NCBI GenBank assembly: GCA_021397835.1
Contig: JAJFZO010000882.1
Coordinates: 3,414,501 to 3,478,500 of the forward strand
Length of the DNA stretch: 64,000 nucleotides
Source: Moringa oleifera
Lineage: Eukaryota > Streptophyta > Magnoliopsida > Brassicales > Moringaceae
Direction of reading: 5' to 3'
The notes under the pieces were generated by a model. The model was given only the letters and a program-made list of their open reading frames with translations. It had not been told where the DNA came from and made no database searches. The translations under genes and the position numbers were made by a program. Below are positions 52,022-64,000 of the stretch, one piece after another (the stretch's first letter is position 1; each line of letters opens with the position of its first letter).

Positions 52022-54187
52022 GATACTCCGTTCAGTTAAACTGATATTGATCGCGCTTAGTGACAACGTCAACTATGGAGATTCAGTTCTGACAAGCTAT
52101 GCTCCAGAGTCTGCAGAACATGATAATCTCATGACATTTACTCTCTTGAATCAGTTTACGTGGAGAAATAACCTTAATAGTCACAGAAGGGTACAATGTT
52201 GGAAGGCTGAAAGAGAGCAAAATATTTTATCAAGAAAATCCAAGTAGAAAGCGAACTTTTAAGTTATTTTATGAGAATGATAGTTAAACCTGCCTCAGTT
52301 CTTTAAATCAGACATCGTTCCATGACTACTCCCTGTAGTCTTGCTCATGAAAAGAACTGAAAGGCTAAAGAAACAAGTAGTAGATGCTTTAATTTCCTAG
52401 AAAAATATTTGGTGGGTTCTGTATTTTGTTCGATTTCCGAGGACCCAAGCCCCTTCAAGAAGATTAATAAATCAGAACAATATAAGAAGGATGACGAAGC
52501 CAGAAGATCTTTGAGAAAATTCCTATGCTTGTGTAAGTCATGCATGAGGCCTCCCCCAGGTATCTGTACCCCTTATAACCCTTTTGAGTACCAGGAAGTA
52601 GGTTTCCTTATTAAATAAATCATCGCTAAACAGGTGCTTTGTCTCCATCTCTATGAATCTTCCTTGAAACAAGAATCATATTCTTCCTTTCCCGGATTAA
52701 TTTATAAAAGCCGGAAAACAGGCCAAACTATGGAAACTGGACTCCGAACCTGGACTCTTTTCAGTAACCTAGGATTTACTTATAATGTCAGTAACTTTCA
52801 GAAGCAGAGAAGGAACCATCTCAAGGCCTCATGGCAAACAATAACACAAAAGTTCTTGAATCTTAACATCAACGCCGACCTGAGTAATATAGAGACATCA
52901 CGTAATGATCCGAAACTGACGTCAAGACAACATTTATTAATGCCCCGTACGAGAGAGTCTTAACTTGTGAACAAAAGAATTCTACTACCGAAACGCCCTG
53001 TTTAAGTATATTTCTTCACTAGATAAAACACAATCTGCATATAATATGGACTAAATTAAACTTAGTTTCTTCGATGCCTGCTAATGGAAATTTAGCGAAG
53101 AACTTTCGCTGCTTGTCAAGCAATTCAGTGAGTGATTAATATATTCGAGAAGCTCAGAGTTTACCTCCCCATCTAGATGCCAGACACTTTAATAGAAACA
53201 TTAACCTGTTCATTAAACTTGGCAACATTTATTCTATATTTCACAATATTTTCTTGGCAACCAAACATAGACTAATGATTGTATACTCCATCTCCCCGTT
53301 ATTGCATCAATGGTCTCCTAGCCTTTTTGTGGATTATACTTGATGTTTTTGAAATTTCGATATTGGATAATTTTATAAGACTTCTGTAACATTGCAAACT
53401 TATTGGGTGGTGTAAAGTATGTTTTCTTTTCGAAATAAAATGTGAATGTGCCAATATCTTTAATTTGTCTAAGAGTAGTCGTAAATGCTTCCACATGTAT
53501 AACAAATAAAACTCTATTGATCAAGTTCTAGATAACATTTATCCAAATTTAGAAAGAAAAGGAACAAATTAATAACTTCAAGTTGCAATTAAAATCAAAC
53601 AAATTAAGATTTGATTATATATGGGGCGATCAACATCAACTTTATTCTTTCTGACTAAGCAAATATAAGTGCTAAGCAGCTAATGTTAAATTCATGAGAA
53701 TAAGAATATCCACATTTCCGTGTGAGCATTTACTAATTTCAGATCAAATTTTCTGTACTAACATAATGTCCTTAAACGAAAGAAAATGAAATATGAAACG
53801 ATGCATGACCATTAAGATACATACACACATACATATACGTGCATATATATATGGGTGTGTTTGTATATGATTCTCATAGTCATGCACATAGAAATACATA
53901 CTCTCATGGCACCCATGATCAAAAACTATCATCAAAATGCTATTCAAGGTATAGTGTACGTATTTTGGGTATGAAAAAATTAGGCATGCATGTAACAACT
54001 AATGCATGTCATGTATGGTAGGTAAAGATACATATATATAATCCATGATTTAGAGCAAATTAACATATAAATGTGAAGAAAGTGAAATGAATATACAACA
54101 ATGGAGAGAGCAATTATCAAAATTTGCAAGCCTAGGAAGTGAAGAAGAGCTTATTGAATATTACTAGTTGAAGGGGTTGGCATGACC
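52022..54187. other. Spacer upstream of the MATE gene
   Basis: The first few hundred bases after 52021 are expected to hold the MATE leader and promoter. Beyond that I see only AT-rich sequence, an alternating purine-pyrimidine patch at 53820-53860 (TACATATACGTGCATATATA), and short frames with no family resemblance. No RNA gene was recognised. Confidence 0.5.
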
Positions 54188-54601
54188 TTAGCTAGAGCTT
54201 TTGTGTTTCTCTGCAAGAGCAAGACTCAGGCTCTTTCCACCAACTTCCTTTTGCTCGCACACCAAATGCCAATACCAATCGATGCTTGATCTCTTTAAGT
54301 ACTCTTCCTTCCTTCTCTCATCTTCCTCCTCGAAAGATTTATTTTATCATGTAAACACAAATAAGTGTTTGTACATGAAAGAGACTGGCAGAGAGAGACA
54401 TGACATTTCAAGCTTTTGGGGTTTATAAAAAGCGAGAAAACCAACAAGTTTAGAGTTAAACAACAAAAACGAAATAAAATTAAGAGGTTGCCACTACGAA
54501 GGTGACACGATTGAGATGTCATCACTTACCATTGCATTGAAAGGTTTGGAGATGCTTGTCGTGGTAGCCAGCTTCTCAAAAGGTAGAACTCCACCACCCA
54601 T
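54188..54601 (-). CDS. Probable unannotated 70-aa two-exon gene, function unknown
   Basis: Exon 1 is 54530-54601 (24 codons, MGGGVLPFEKLATTTSISKP), ending at a strong donor ATG/GTAAGT. Exon 2 is 54188-54328 (46 codons plus TAA), reached through an acceptor CTTTCGAG, with a second acceptor three bases on. Phases match, giving 70 aa. Exon 2 holds a charged stretch (EEDERRKEEYLKR) followed by SSIDWYWHLVCEQKEVGGK. This compact Trp/Tyr-rich segment is unlike random sequence. A clean TATAAAA lies at 54739-54745, about 140 bases before the ATG, giving a short leader. Both exons are below usual ORF cut-offs. I do not recognise the family. The intron is about 200 bp and AT-rich. The model is inferred from splice signals and coding character only. 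Confidence 0.5.
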
Positions 54602-54738
54602 GTAAGCTTAAACTTCGTATGATATTGTTGTCTTACTTTCTGCTGCAATGTTAAGTGCTTTTAGTAGGTAGCATCTCTACCTTTCGCAAATGCGAGCTAC
54701 GTAGGAATCCCATCAACGCATTGCCTTTCCCATTCTCA

Positions 54739-54745
54739 TTTTATA
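54739..54745 (-). promoter_or_regulatory. TATA box of the 70-aa gene
   Basis: Read on the minus strand the site is TATAAAA inside GCAGTATAAAATGAG, a strong match to the plant TATA consensus. It would place transcription start near 54715 and give a leader of about 110 nt before the ATG at 54601. Confidence 0.5.
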
Positions 54746-57277
54746 CTGCCTAACTTAAATTGTCTAGCCTTACAAAAGAGATAAACAGCTTCATATTCTT
54801 GGTTACCGAACCTTAGCTAATGTAGAAATCACATTTAAACACTGGCAAGTAATCAAACCTCGATATATATATATATATACACTTCATATCATAGACCAAG
54901 AGTTTTGCATAACTTAACTTGTCCATGAGTACTTCAAAGCTTGTTTTGCCTACTTTTTTATATGAGTCTTGATTAATTTGGGTCTGCTTTACGTTTATCA
55001 AAAGGGTTGACTTCAACTTTCAACTAATCACAGTTTCAAGATACATGTTAATCATGAACTGAATTAATCTTTCGTATTTAGTACATTAATCAATCTTGTT
55101 TGCTCGTGTCGAACATGTTCATTGTCACTACTGGTTTGATCGAGCTTAATTTAAAATCTCATACCATTGTCTATAAGCTCGAAGACTCCAAATTCTAATT
55201 CATGAGATAATTACTCGAGCATTTTTATAATTCATTATTTGTTGCATGTGTGGGCATGAGTATCCAATCATATCATCGACAAGATAAATATTACTCACCC
55301 CCATCGTTCTTCCTTAGTGGATGTGTGTGTGTGACTTGAGAGAGAGAGAGAGAGAGGAAGAAGCCAAGGAGTACACAAAGTACATTTGTATTATTCAACG
55401 ACGTAGTTGAGAGCACACCACATAGTTATAACCAAAAACTTAATTGTTTATATCACTAACTTTAATTTCATAGTGACCTAAATCTTTTTAGTACCACACT
55501 ACAAATAAAGCGTTACAAAATGGAGGGACCCAAGAAATGATAAGTTTATTTATTTCGATCTAGTGCTTCTTCAAGGGTTTAATTTCTATGTCACTTAATT
55601 TGTTCTATATCATGAGTTCTTAATCACAATGAAAACCATGATTAATATTATAAAACAACCAATTTGCTTAGTTTAAGCCTTCCTTTACATGTATTTGAAG
55701 GCATTAGATCATCAAATCAATCACTAATTCTTGCAATAATTCTAAGGCATTTTACCCACAAAGCAGAGAATTTCAAAGATATAATGTTAATTGAGATATA
55801 TGTAGCCGGAGGCATTAATTAACACTACTATAGTTTCGAAAATGGGATTCCACTTTCATGTGGAAGACACGATATCTCCCCATGTCAAATCTGATTAAAC
55901 TAAGAAGATGGAATCCACTTTCGTGTGGAAGACACACAATATATGGCAATGACATGTACCAAAGAAGATTATAAGCTTTTTTCACAATACCATAAAGTCT
56001 AACCTTATATTCTATGCTTACATAAATTTGTCGGCAAATGATTATTTTTGTCCGAATATGACGACTATGCTTCTCAACATTGGTAGGCCTAAGAAAGTCT
56101 TCCAACTAATTAAATCCGCGCGCATGAAACCATGCCAATTCGTTTTGTCTCTTTGAATATCATAATAAAAATCAAATATTAATATATAGTCTAAGAACGT
56201 CGTCACGCATTAAGCTAAGCCGTATAGATATTATTACCAATTTGAAAGCATAATTAGCGAGTCATAGTGTCGATTAAATGTTGTCATGTCTTAATTAATC
56301 GTAGGCTAAGTGCATGCATTAGTGAAATTTAGTGTTTGTCTAACAAAATTAATTTTATTAGACCGATTAAGTGCATCCGTAGTGCTGGGAGATACCTAAA
56401 GCTTCCACGAATTGATATTTCTTAATCCTCCAAGTCACACAAGATATTCCTAATTTAATTGTCAATTTTCCTCAACATGGATATATTAATCAAAATTTGC
56501 TCAGATCCTATTACTGATTAGTTGCTCCATTTCACTCAATATTGCCTAATCAGAATACACATATCTTAATGCGAGGTGGAATCTATCCTTTTTGATAGGA
56601 TTAGATTAATTATTATAGTTATTAATATACGGTTTCGTTGTCAATCATTTTCAGTCCTAAAAAAAAAACCACTGACTTTGAACCATAATCTATAATCCAT
56701 AAAAATATATTTGATCAATCAATTTTTTTTTAAAAAAAAGATTGTTAGTTTTTAGAGTAAAAATAATAAATTAAGACCTGCCCATTTTATTGATGCCACA
56801 CGAATTTATAAAAATAAAGAAACAAATAAAATTAAAATTTTAATTATATATTTTTAATGAACTTTAGGATTCAAAAATGAAAATTCAAAATTTTTAATAA
56901 TTTTATAAATATTTTTAAAATAATAAAATACTAAATCTCGTTGATTTTATTTTACCAAACAGATCGTGCCACAAATTAATATAGCATTGTTAAGAAAGAT
57001 GCTGTGTTGAAAGGGAATTCGGTCATCACTTGGAAGAAGACTCGTATTGATCAAAGAAAAGCATGAAGTTCATTCGGGGTATGATTGGGGAATATAATTT
57101 GGTTGATCTTGCCGTACTTATATTTCTAAAGTTTTTTACATTTTAATATTCACCATATTGTATTAATTAATTTTGGACTACATGGAGAGATTAATTTAAT
57201 TTAAGCAAGAATTTCGGTACACCAAGCTGCAGGTTGTCTGCTTTACATATTTTACTTTTATACATGTAGGTGTATAT
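54746..57277. other. Intergenic spacer
   Basis: AT-rich, with a GT run at about 55323-55333 and (GA)9 at 55338-55356. A spaced direct repeat of about 27 bp occurs at 55844-55870 and 55910-55936. No coding exon is supported; the minus-strand frame 55815-56105 runs across the direct repeat and has no family resemblance. AT content is highest at 56590-56990. Confidence 0.5.
55844..55936. repeat. Spaced direct repeat of about 27 bp
   Basis: The unit is roughly GGATTCCACTTTCATGTGGA then AGACAC. It appears at 55844-55870 and again at 55910-55936 with about two to three mismatches. Each unit contains a short CCAC/GTGG palindrome. It may be a remnant of a mobile element or a decayed tandem duplication with a 66-bp period. 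Confidence 0.7.
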
Positions 57278-59688
57278 TTAAACGGTGATTAGGCAGCTGC
57301 TATTGTATGCCTGAGTGTGGTGCTTCTTATCATAGGCGCTATCAAGGACTATTAAACATTCAGCTTGATGATGAAACTTAGGCTTGATAAAGCTCCATAC
57401 GACTCGAAAATTGGAGCTCAAACTCATCCGAATCACGATTGGCAATCCGCTGCCTGACTCTAGCATGTCTTCCATGCTCCTCCCTGCACCGTACATAGGC
57501 TTGTTCTTCGTTCCAATGAATAATTCGAACGAAGTTGATTCGTGGCTCTCTGCATAAAGTCTTGGCCCCTACAAGATTTTTTTTTTTTTTAGAGTAATCA
57601 CTAACATTTTTTTGTGCTAATTAAACAATTAATTGTGTTATAAATTAAAAAAAAATCATATTCTTTGATTTGAATTTTTGAAAAAATAATGATATGTAAT
57701 ATTTAATAAATAATTTTTTTAAAAAAAATGGATTGAATCCTTTATTAATTTAATTATGTGCTGAATTTTTCAAAAGATAATAACACATCATAATTTAATA
57801 AAATAAAATTTTTAATAAATTTAAATTTTCTATTAATCTAATTATATGTTAAATTTTTAAAAAAATGATAATATATGAAAATTTAATAAAATAAATACTG
57901 AATAAATTTAAATTATCTGTTGATTTGATTTGTGTTGAAAAATCGAAGAGATCCATTATGACACATGATAAATTGATAAAATAAATAATTAAAAAATTAT
58001 CAATTTTTTTACATTAATATTATAAAATATAAATATATAAATTTTCATTTTATTAAAATATATAATGGATATCACATCAACAAAAATTTTTAGTCCATTC
58101 AAAATATTAATATAAAAGAAAAATTAATTAATTAATTAATTTAGTAATTTTTCATTAAATTGATATTTTCTTATTTAAAACAGTATAGTAAATTTTGAAT
58201 ATTAAGTGAATTCTTAATTACGTAGGCTTACCCGTGACATCGCGAAGGGGAAGCGGCCGAACGACATTTCCAAGATCGGAGGACGAACGTGGAGGCCGAA
58301 GATTTTGGACCTGTTTTCAATTAGTAGATTCACCGAACAGTTGCAGGTGAGGATCTTGGTCGTGACGCCGTGAGCATCCACGCCTTCTCCCAGGGCGAAT
58401 TGCCGAATTCCGACCATCTGCATCCGGCATTTATTTAATTCTTAATTAAGATTAAATTTATTATAATTAACGTTAATTAATATTGATTAACCACTAAATA
58501 TCCCTAATCAAGGGTAAGTCTATGGGCCAACGATGAAACTGATGAATGAATTTAAAAGCCCAAATAGGCCCACGTGAATGAACTGATCATTGCATGGCCC
58601 AGACAATTTTTTAATTTCTAATTAAATATTAACCAATATCAAAAAGAAGAAATATTTAAATAAGAAATATAAATTAAAAATAAAATAAAATATTCCCCCA
58701 AAGGAAAAAATGTGTAAGTTACCATTGGCTATTACAAAAAAAAATATATAATTTTTTTAGTATTTATTTTTTTAATTTTATTCTGTTAAAAATTTTAAAT
58801 ATAAAATAAATTTATGAACTAAAATTTCTTCAAATTTAAAGGATTAACTCGAATGGAGTATTTCAACAATAAGAATATCTGGATTGAGCCAAAATGATTT
58901 AAATTGAACTAAATTAAAATTTTAAAAATAAAATTAAATCAATTTAAATGAATAAATTGAAATTCAAGTAAATTGAAGTTTTTCTTTTATATTTTATTGA
59001 AATTAATTAATATTTAAATTCTCTGAATATTAACACATTATATTGGGTGAACACAAGCTACAAAGATCAAAGCCAGGAAACTAAATGAAAGAGTATAAAT
59101 ATGAACCTTAATGGAGATCTCAGGAGGAGGAGGCTTGGTGGCAATGTAGAAGACGAGCAATGCGACACCCAAACTGAGCGTAAGCCTCCAAGCTATTTGC
59201 AGAGAAATCCATGCACAAGAATTAGACCTCCTGAACGAGAAGTACCTCCACCAGCACCCTCTCTTCTTCCTCCCATAGAACTCGCCGTTGTTATCGTCGT
59301 CTTCTTCGTCATCTTCCTCGTCGTCGTCGCCACCGCCAGCTCCGTGATGATCAATAATGATCAGACGGTTGACACCCTTCTCGGCTCCACCTGCAACAGT
59401 GATGCTGATCTTGTTGTCGTGCAAAAAGGAGTCGTTGTTGGATCCGCGAGAGGAGGAGTAGCGAGAGAGTGTGAATGTCGAGACCTCAGGGTTCTTGGTG
59501 AGGGAGGCTGTCTCGGATCGGGTGGGGGAGTGGAAAGAGGACCCCGTTGTTTGGTTTCGGATGTCGGCGCTGTTTGCATGGGACACCGTCGAAGGGCTCT
59601 GCACGTAGTATGCATATGGGTACGAGTGGAACATCAGAGCTTCCTGGTCCTCACTACCCCCCAGCATTCTCTCGCTCTGTGTTGACAT
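57278..59688 (-). CDS. LEA2/NHL-like single-pass membrane glycoprotein
   Basis: Minus-strand exons: 59107-59688, 58232-58417, 57278-57568. They sum to 1059 nt (352 aa), all in phase 0. The N-terminal half is Ser-rich and cytosolic (YYVQSPSTVSHANS, a motif shared by this family), with an acidic run of about 15 Asp/Glu residues. A basic/Cys patch (GRKKRGCWWRYFSFRRSNSC) precedes one membrane helix (RLTLSLGVALLVFYIATKP, near 168-186). The outer domain follows: ALGEGVDAHGVTTKILTCNC, then NRSKIFGLHV, and in the last exon GPRLYAESHESTSFELFIGT. This order matches the LEA hydroxyproline-rich/NDR1-HIN1-like group, whose members sit in the plasma membrane and are linked to defence or drought; the role here is inferred. 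The start is the first ATG; the in-frame extension upstream has no ATG. Confidence 0.88.
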
Positions 59689-60509
59689 GGAGACACAAAA
59701 AGAGAGAAATAACAGAGACAGAGACAAAGAGAGAAAGAGAGATGATGACTGAGAAAGGGGTTTGTTATAGGGTTTATAAAAGAGAAAAGGGTTTGGCTTG
59801 TGGATAAAAATCTTTGGATGTGGAAAATATTTGCTGATCTGAATTGACTTGATGTTGAGTTTCTATTTTTTACAGTAAGATAAAAAGATATTTTTTTATA
59901 TTTTAAGATAATTTTTAATAAAAAATAAAATGTTATTTTTCTAGTTTATTATGCAACGCTCTTGACATAATATTAATGTAAGACAATATTGAAAGGTGTT
60001 TAATTATGATAAGCGATGATGTTAATCAAGTAAAGCCGAGACACAATTAGGGTTACAGTGGAAAATTCCTTTTACTATTATAACATACATAGAGTACCCC
60101 TAACATTAACTTTACCCCGAATTGTCCCCTCCGTGTTCCAAGGAATGATAGCAAAGTAAGCACGCTTTAGAATTTCAGTTCACTCTTTTAATTGTGTCTT
60201 CTTTTATGAATTCGGAAAAGCATAGATCTTGGTCATAAAGGCAGCAAAAAGAGACATTTTTTGATAACAAAGAACATGGACTACACTTAGTGCACACTCT
60301 TATAATTACTCCTTTTGTGTCTTCATCAACCAACCCTTTTGTTTATACTTAACCTTTTTCCACAGCGAAAGCATCAAATGTCTAATTCAAAATATAGTAG
60401 AGATTATTAATTTCCTTAATTACCGGATGCCGGTTCCCATTGTTTCATCAAGTCGATCCTTTCTTTTACCCTTTTCTTGCATGATCAATTCACGAAATTT
60501 TAGGACTCC

Positions 60510-60655
60510 GTGTTAGAGTTTGTGACTAGAATCTGTAATTGATGTTGCAACCCAGCTCATCAAAATCGTAAGGAAATACTTTAATTAATATAATTGACAA
60601 AATTATTATTATTTTTTTCATAAATTGTACCAGCTCTAATCACAAACTCTAACAC
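60510..60655. mobile_element. MITE-like element with 21-bp terminal inverted repeats
   Basis: The left end (60510-60530) is GTGTTAGAGTTTGTGACTAG plus A. The right end (60635-60655) is its reverse complement with one mismatch; the outer 16 bases are perfect. The 146-bp unit has an AT-rich interior with no coding capacity. I could not find a convincing target-site duplication, so the superfamily is not assigned. A TG..CA reading of the ends would also allow a very short LTR-like remnant. Confidence 0.6.
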
Positions 60656-62952
60656 TCAAAAAATTAATGACTAACCCTAGTAAAGGCACTTGTATGATAG
60701 ATCATCAACGTGGATTCAAAGCAATCGCTTGCATGATTATTACAAACTGGGTTTAAAGATTTGAACACAAAGCATGAATACCCATGAATTAGATTGTCGA
60801 TTAAGGAAGGGATTAATATATACGCATATTCGGTATTGATCAATGAATATTGCTTGCTTTAGAAGAGAGGAAGAATTGTTGTGCAAGGGTTGCCATATAT
60901 GGTCATGATTAAAGACAATAGTGAGGGCATCAATGAATAATAATCTAATGGCGGAATCAGCTTTTGCTTTTGTACCAAGACATTATGAATATTCCACTCC
61001 TCACAACCATCATCATACCATATAATATAAAATGGCCTCACTTTCCCTTCTCTATCCCCCAAAATCAGATCTCAGACACCCATCAATTTTATCCTATAGA
61101 TTTTCATGATCCCCAGCATCGGTCCTTTTGATTTTTTAAAAGAAATACATATTGGAGCAATTACAAAAATTTGGTGCAGAGAAGCCATAATATTTACTTG
61201 TTTAGTTTTCGTATATTATATTGATATCTTGTTATAAATATTTCACAAGGAAGGACGTGAGATGATATTAAGATGGAGATCGTGTAAGTTGTAATGCACT
61301 AATGTAATTAATTACCACGTCAGGTCATCACGAGATGCATGAGATTGAATGTGTTCTTCCTTGAAGGACAATAAAAACGAAAGAGACCTTATAATTCTAA
61401 TGAAAGCACAAACTGGCAAAGTTCATAATTAAATCACACAATATGAGTTGAAAGGTTTCTGAAATTGAAAGGTCTGGATTAATTAATGATATATTTATTA
61501 ATAAAAGACGAAAACAGGAATGAATCTCACAATTTTTTATTAATTTTATTATAAAATAAAAACAAAAATACATAAATTTTACGTGAATGTGAAATTAAGA
61601 ATCAAATGGAAGTGACAATTCCAAACTTCCCAAGAACCTAAGGTAATATAATATTTACCCTATTCTTTTCAAATAAGTGGATAAAAAAATACCTTAATTT
61701 TTTCTTGATGTTTAATGTTTTTATTTTTAAAATATACAATTCCTCAATTCTCATTTCTGTCCATTTCAATTTTAATGCATTTTAATTCTGACTCATTTTA
61801 ATTACTGATAGGCAAACATGAGGCAGAACAATTCTGGAAAGTACCCAGAGTTAAAAGTACTTAGAAAATGAAAATCTGAATTTCGATATTTGAGTATCGA
61901 AATTGATTTTGGGCTTGCACCCAAGGTGAAGCCACAATTTTGGACCCAGTACATTTCCTAATCCCCCTGATCCAAAGACATTTATATGTAGATAAGCCCA
62001 TAATTAAGAACACAACCAATTAGATAAACAAAACCCTAAGATCCAAGACATTCTGATTAGCTATATTAATTACATTAGCTTGTTAGCTAGATATTCGAGC
62101 ATTAACAATTGATTTCAATCCCAGAGCTACAAGGTGACGATTATGTGACTACACCAAGATTAAGTTACTTGGTGGTAGTACTAGTAAACCTACAAACCCA
62201 ACAGCATGTTACTTGCTAATTTCCTTCTCGGTCTTGGGTATTAGAGTGAGGAACTAGTCCCTCTGCTAATCATTTCTCTAATTTGTATGACAATTCTTTG
62301 CGTGCTTTACACCCGAAAAATGAGGATTAATTTGAAATTTAGAAGCTGCATGTGTTGAGTGTGATCAGTGCAGAAAAAAGCAAATTAAGCTAGCTAGCTT
62401 CAATGCTCCTGGCAGCTACCACTATCTAAAGGCAACCTGAACTGCATATCCTTGTGAAATGGTGGCTATGAATCGGGAACTTGAGGTTGTGTTGAAAGAC
62501 AAAGTTTTAAATTTCTTTCCAAGATCTAATTAATCTGCGCGGAGCAATATTTATTTTCCTTCTATCTTCTTAAATATTTTTGGTTCCTTCTCGTACGTGA
62601 GGCATGCACACGGAGTCTTATAATCTTTCTAAAATGATAATATCACCCATATCATAATTAATGAATATATCAACAGATTAATTAAGCAATCATAAGAAGG
62701 AAATTACGTCATTTCAAATCTAATAACTTTTCTACACAAAATTAAGAAAGAAAAAGGAAAGGAAGCACTAGGTTGGTCAGTTCCTTCTAGTTGAATTCTT
62801 TCGAGCTTGATCATTAAGAAATTAAAACTCTTTTTAAGTCATAAAGAAACTAAGTAATCAGCTGTTTAGTCTTTTCATGAACTTGATGGATCTGCAGTCA
62901 TATCATAATGGAATAGAGTTGAATTATAAATACAAAGTGAAGAAGGAAGATG

Positions 62953-62954
<2 letters not shown>

Positions 62955-62989
<35 letters not shown>
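62955..62989. repeat. (AG)17 microsatellite
   Basis: An uninterrupted AG run of about 35 bases lies in the spacer downstream of the MYB-like gene. It has no evident coding role. Confidence 0.95.
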
Positions 62990-62991
<2 letters not shown>

Positions 62992-63546
62992 CTAAATATA
63001 TTTTGCTTCTTATTGAAGTGTGTTTACATAGTTTTTGGTACATCCTTTTCATTCTCCCACTAATAACAACTTCCACCTTCATATATTATTCCCTGTTTGT
63101 ACATTGAAACTACAATTCACCAACTAATATTCTTTATTCACTCTATATTTTGATCGACACAGTATTCACATTTTCTCTTCCATGATTATTGATTTCACCA
63201 ACTAGTCCTCACGATGAAACTGATGAGATACATACAAGAAATTTAATTTCCCGCTATGATCTATTCTCCTCTTTGCAATATTTATTGCAGAACTCCATTA
63301 CTATATGAAGCATGAACATTTCTAAGATGAAAAAAGAGAAATGGGTGTTTGGGGGTGAGCCAAGAAAAATATAGGGAAAGCACAAGAAAGAGGAAGGAAA
63401 ATGAAAGAAAGGGTTTGTGGCAGAAAGAGGAAGAAGAAGAAATGGAACTTGGTAAATGAGACATCTGCCTAAAATTTCCCTATTTATTGGGTAGCTTTTT
63501 ATGAGAGAAAACAGATAGAGGAGGGAGGAGATTCAAGAATGGCCAG

Positions 63547-64000
63547 CTACTCAACTTGGAAATCAAGGAAAGGAAAAGATGAGATGTTTTCCATGAAACC
63601 CTCTAAATCCCAATCTCCCATTCTCAAGTTTTCAGCTTGCCAATGATTTTCTAAGCCAAACATGTCCCCAACTTTAAAGCTCTGATCAGTATTATTGAAG
63701 CAAGTATTATTGTTGTAGTGGTTGTTGTTATTGCTTTTCAAGTCAATAATGCTGTTATTGGCAGCATTATTGTTTTCTTCGTTGCTTCTACTCTCTATCT
63801 CTAATGGAGGAAGAAGAGAGAACTCCCCATCTAACCCCATTTTACTTGGCTCTACCATCCCATAATCCCCATAGCATCCCTCTTGTGCCATGCATGTACT
63901 CACATTGAACAAACATGGTGCACCTGTCATGTCATATCGGTGATTGATCATGGCAAAAGGGTCGAACTGGGAGCTGGTAACCATGGCTTGCATGCATGCT
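63547..64000 (-). CDS. C-terminal part of a probable R2R3-MYB transcription factor (partial)
   Basis: The minus-strand frame is open from the window edge (64000) to the stop at 63547, so the N-terminal DNA-binding part lies outside. The visible 150 residues are Asn-rich, with runs such as SNEENNNAANNSIIDLKSNN. They end in MGDWDLEGFMENISSFPFLD then FQVE. An acidic Trp-containing end of this kind is what I remember from several wood and cell-wall related R2R3-MYB factors, where it acts in transcription activation. That assignment rests on recall of the tail only, because no MYB repeat is inside the window. The ATG at 63993 is internal and probably not the true start. Confidence 0.5.
   Translation of the reverse strand, partial: ACMQAMVTSSQFDPFAMINHRYDMTGAPCLFNVSTCMAQEGCYGDYGMVEPSKMGLDGEFSLLPPLEIESRSNEENNNAANNSIIDLKSNNNNHYNNNTCFNNTDQSFKVGDMFGLENHWQAENLRMGDWDLEGFMENISSFPFLDFQVE

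Larger units (their letters stand above)
59689..63546. other. Spacer between the LEA2 and MYB-like genes
   Basis: The first few hundred bases should hold the LEA2 leader and promoter; a GA-rich leader lies at 59690-59750. The rest is AT-rich without credible exons, apart from the inverted-repeat element at 60510-60655 and a GA microsatellite at 62955-62989. The minus-strand frame at 60859-61062 has no family resemblance. The 3' UTR of the MYB-like gene probably covers about 63250-63546. Confidence 0.5.

Noticed and set aside
52022..54100. A second transporter or other gene upstream of the MATE
   Set aside because: Short frames only, no conserved block and no splice chain could be assembled.
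55815..56105. 96-codon minus-strand frame
   Set aside because: It runs across a direct repeat and shows no coding character or known motif.
59101..59685. 194-codon plus-strand frame
   Set aside because: It lies opposite the first LEA2 exon and reads through its acidic and Ser-rich codons. The minus-strand product has clear family motifs; this one has none.

Overview
The window is nuclear DNA from a flowering plant, very probably a eudicot (rosid-like). It shows GT-AG introns, AT-rich spacers with poly-A/T runs, many CT/GA microsatellites, and plant families such as CCD1, NF-YA, cellulose synthase, plant tandem-CCCH proteins, CC-NBS-LRR and citrate-type MATE. I cannot name the species. I rebuilt gene models by hand, joining exons at splice sites and checking that the summed exon lengths stay in frame.

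Layout. Left arm: CCD1 carotenoid dioxygenase (+, 14 exons, 548 aa, 1222-7381). Next is a possible short-peptide or non-coding transcript (-, about 8.6-10.5 kb). Then NF-YA (-, 5 coding exons, 304 aa, 12208-14903) with a miR169 site in its 3' UTR and a 5' leader exon near 16.0 kb. Middle: a FRA10AC1 homologue (-, 12 coding exons, 270 aa, 19869-27293); a CESA3-type cellulose synthase (+, 14 coding exons, 1083 aa, 29011-34565); a small plant coiled-coil protein (+, 35370-36199) behind three G-boxes; an AT-rich spacer with a decayed tRNA-Ile-like sequence; and an ankyrin/tandem-CCCH protein with one uninterrupted coding exon (+, 735 aa, 41200-43407).

Right arm: a CC-NBS-LRR pseudogene with three stops and one frameshift (+, 45045-48268); a citrate-type MATE transporter (-, 13 coding exons, 540 aa, 49109-52021); a probable unannotated 70-aa two-exon gene (-, 54188-54601); a LEA2-type membrane protein (-, 352 aa, 57278-59688); a MITE-like inverted repeat (60510-60655); and the C-terminal end of a probable R2R3-MYB factor cut by the window edge (-, 63547-64000).

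The genes are an ordinary mix of plant housekeeping and regulatory genes with no shared pathway. I found no operon-like, CRISPR or defence-island arrangement and no clear new multi-gene system. The most useful leads are the two short-peptide loci, the decayed tRNA-like element, the MITE-like element, two GC-AG introns, the miR169 site and the precise lesions of the resistance-gene pseudogene.
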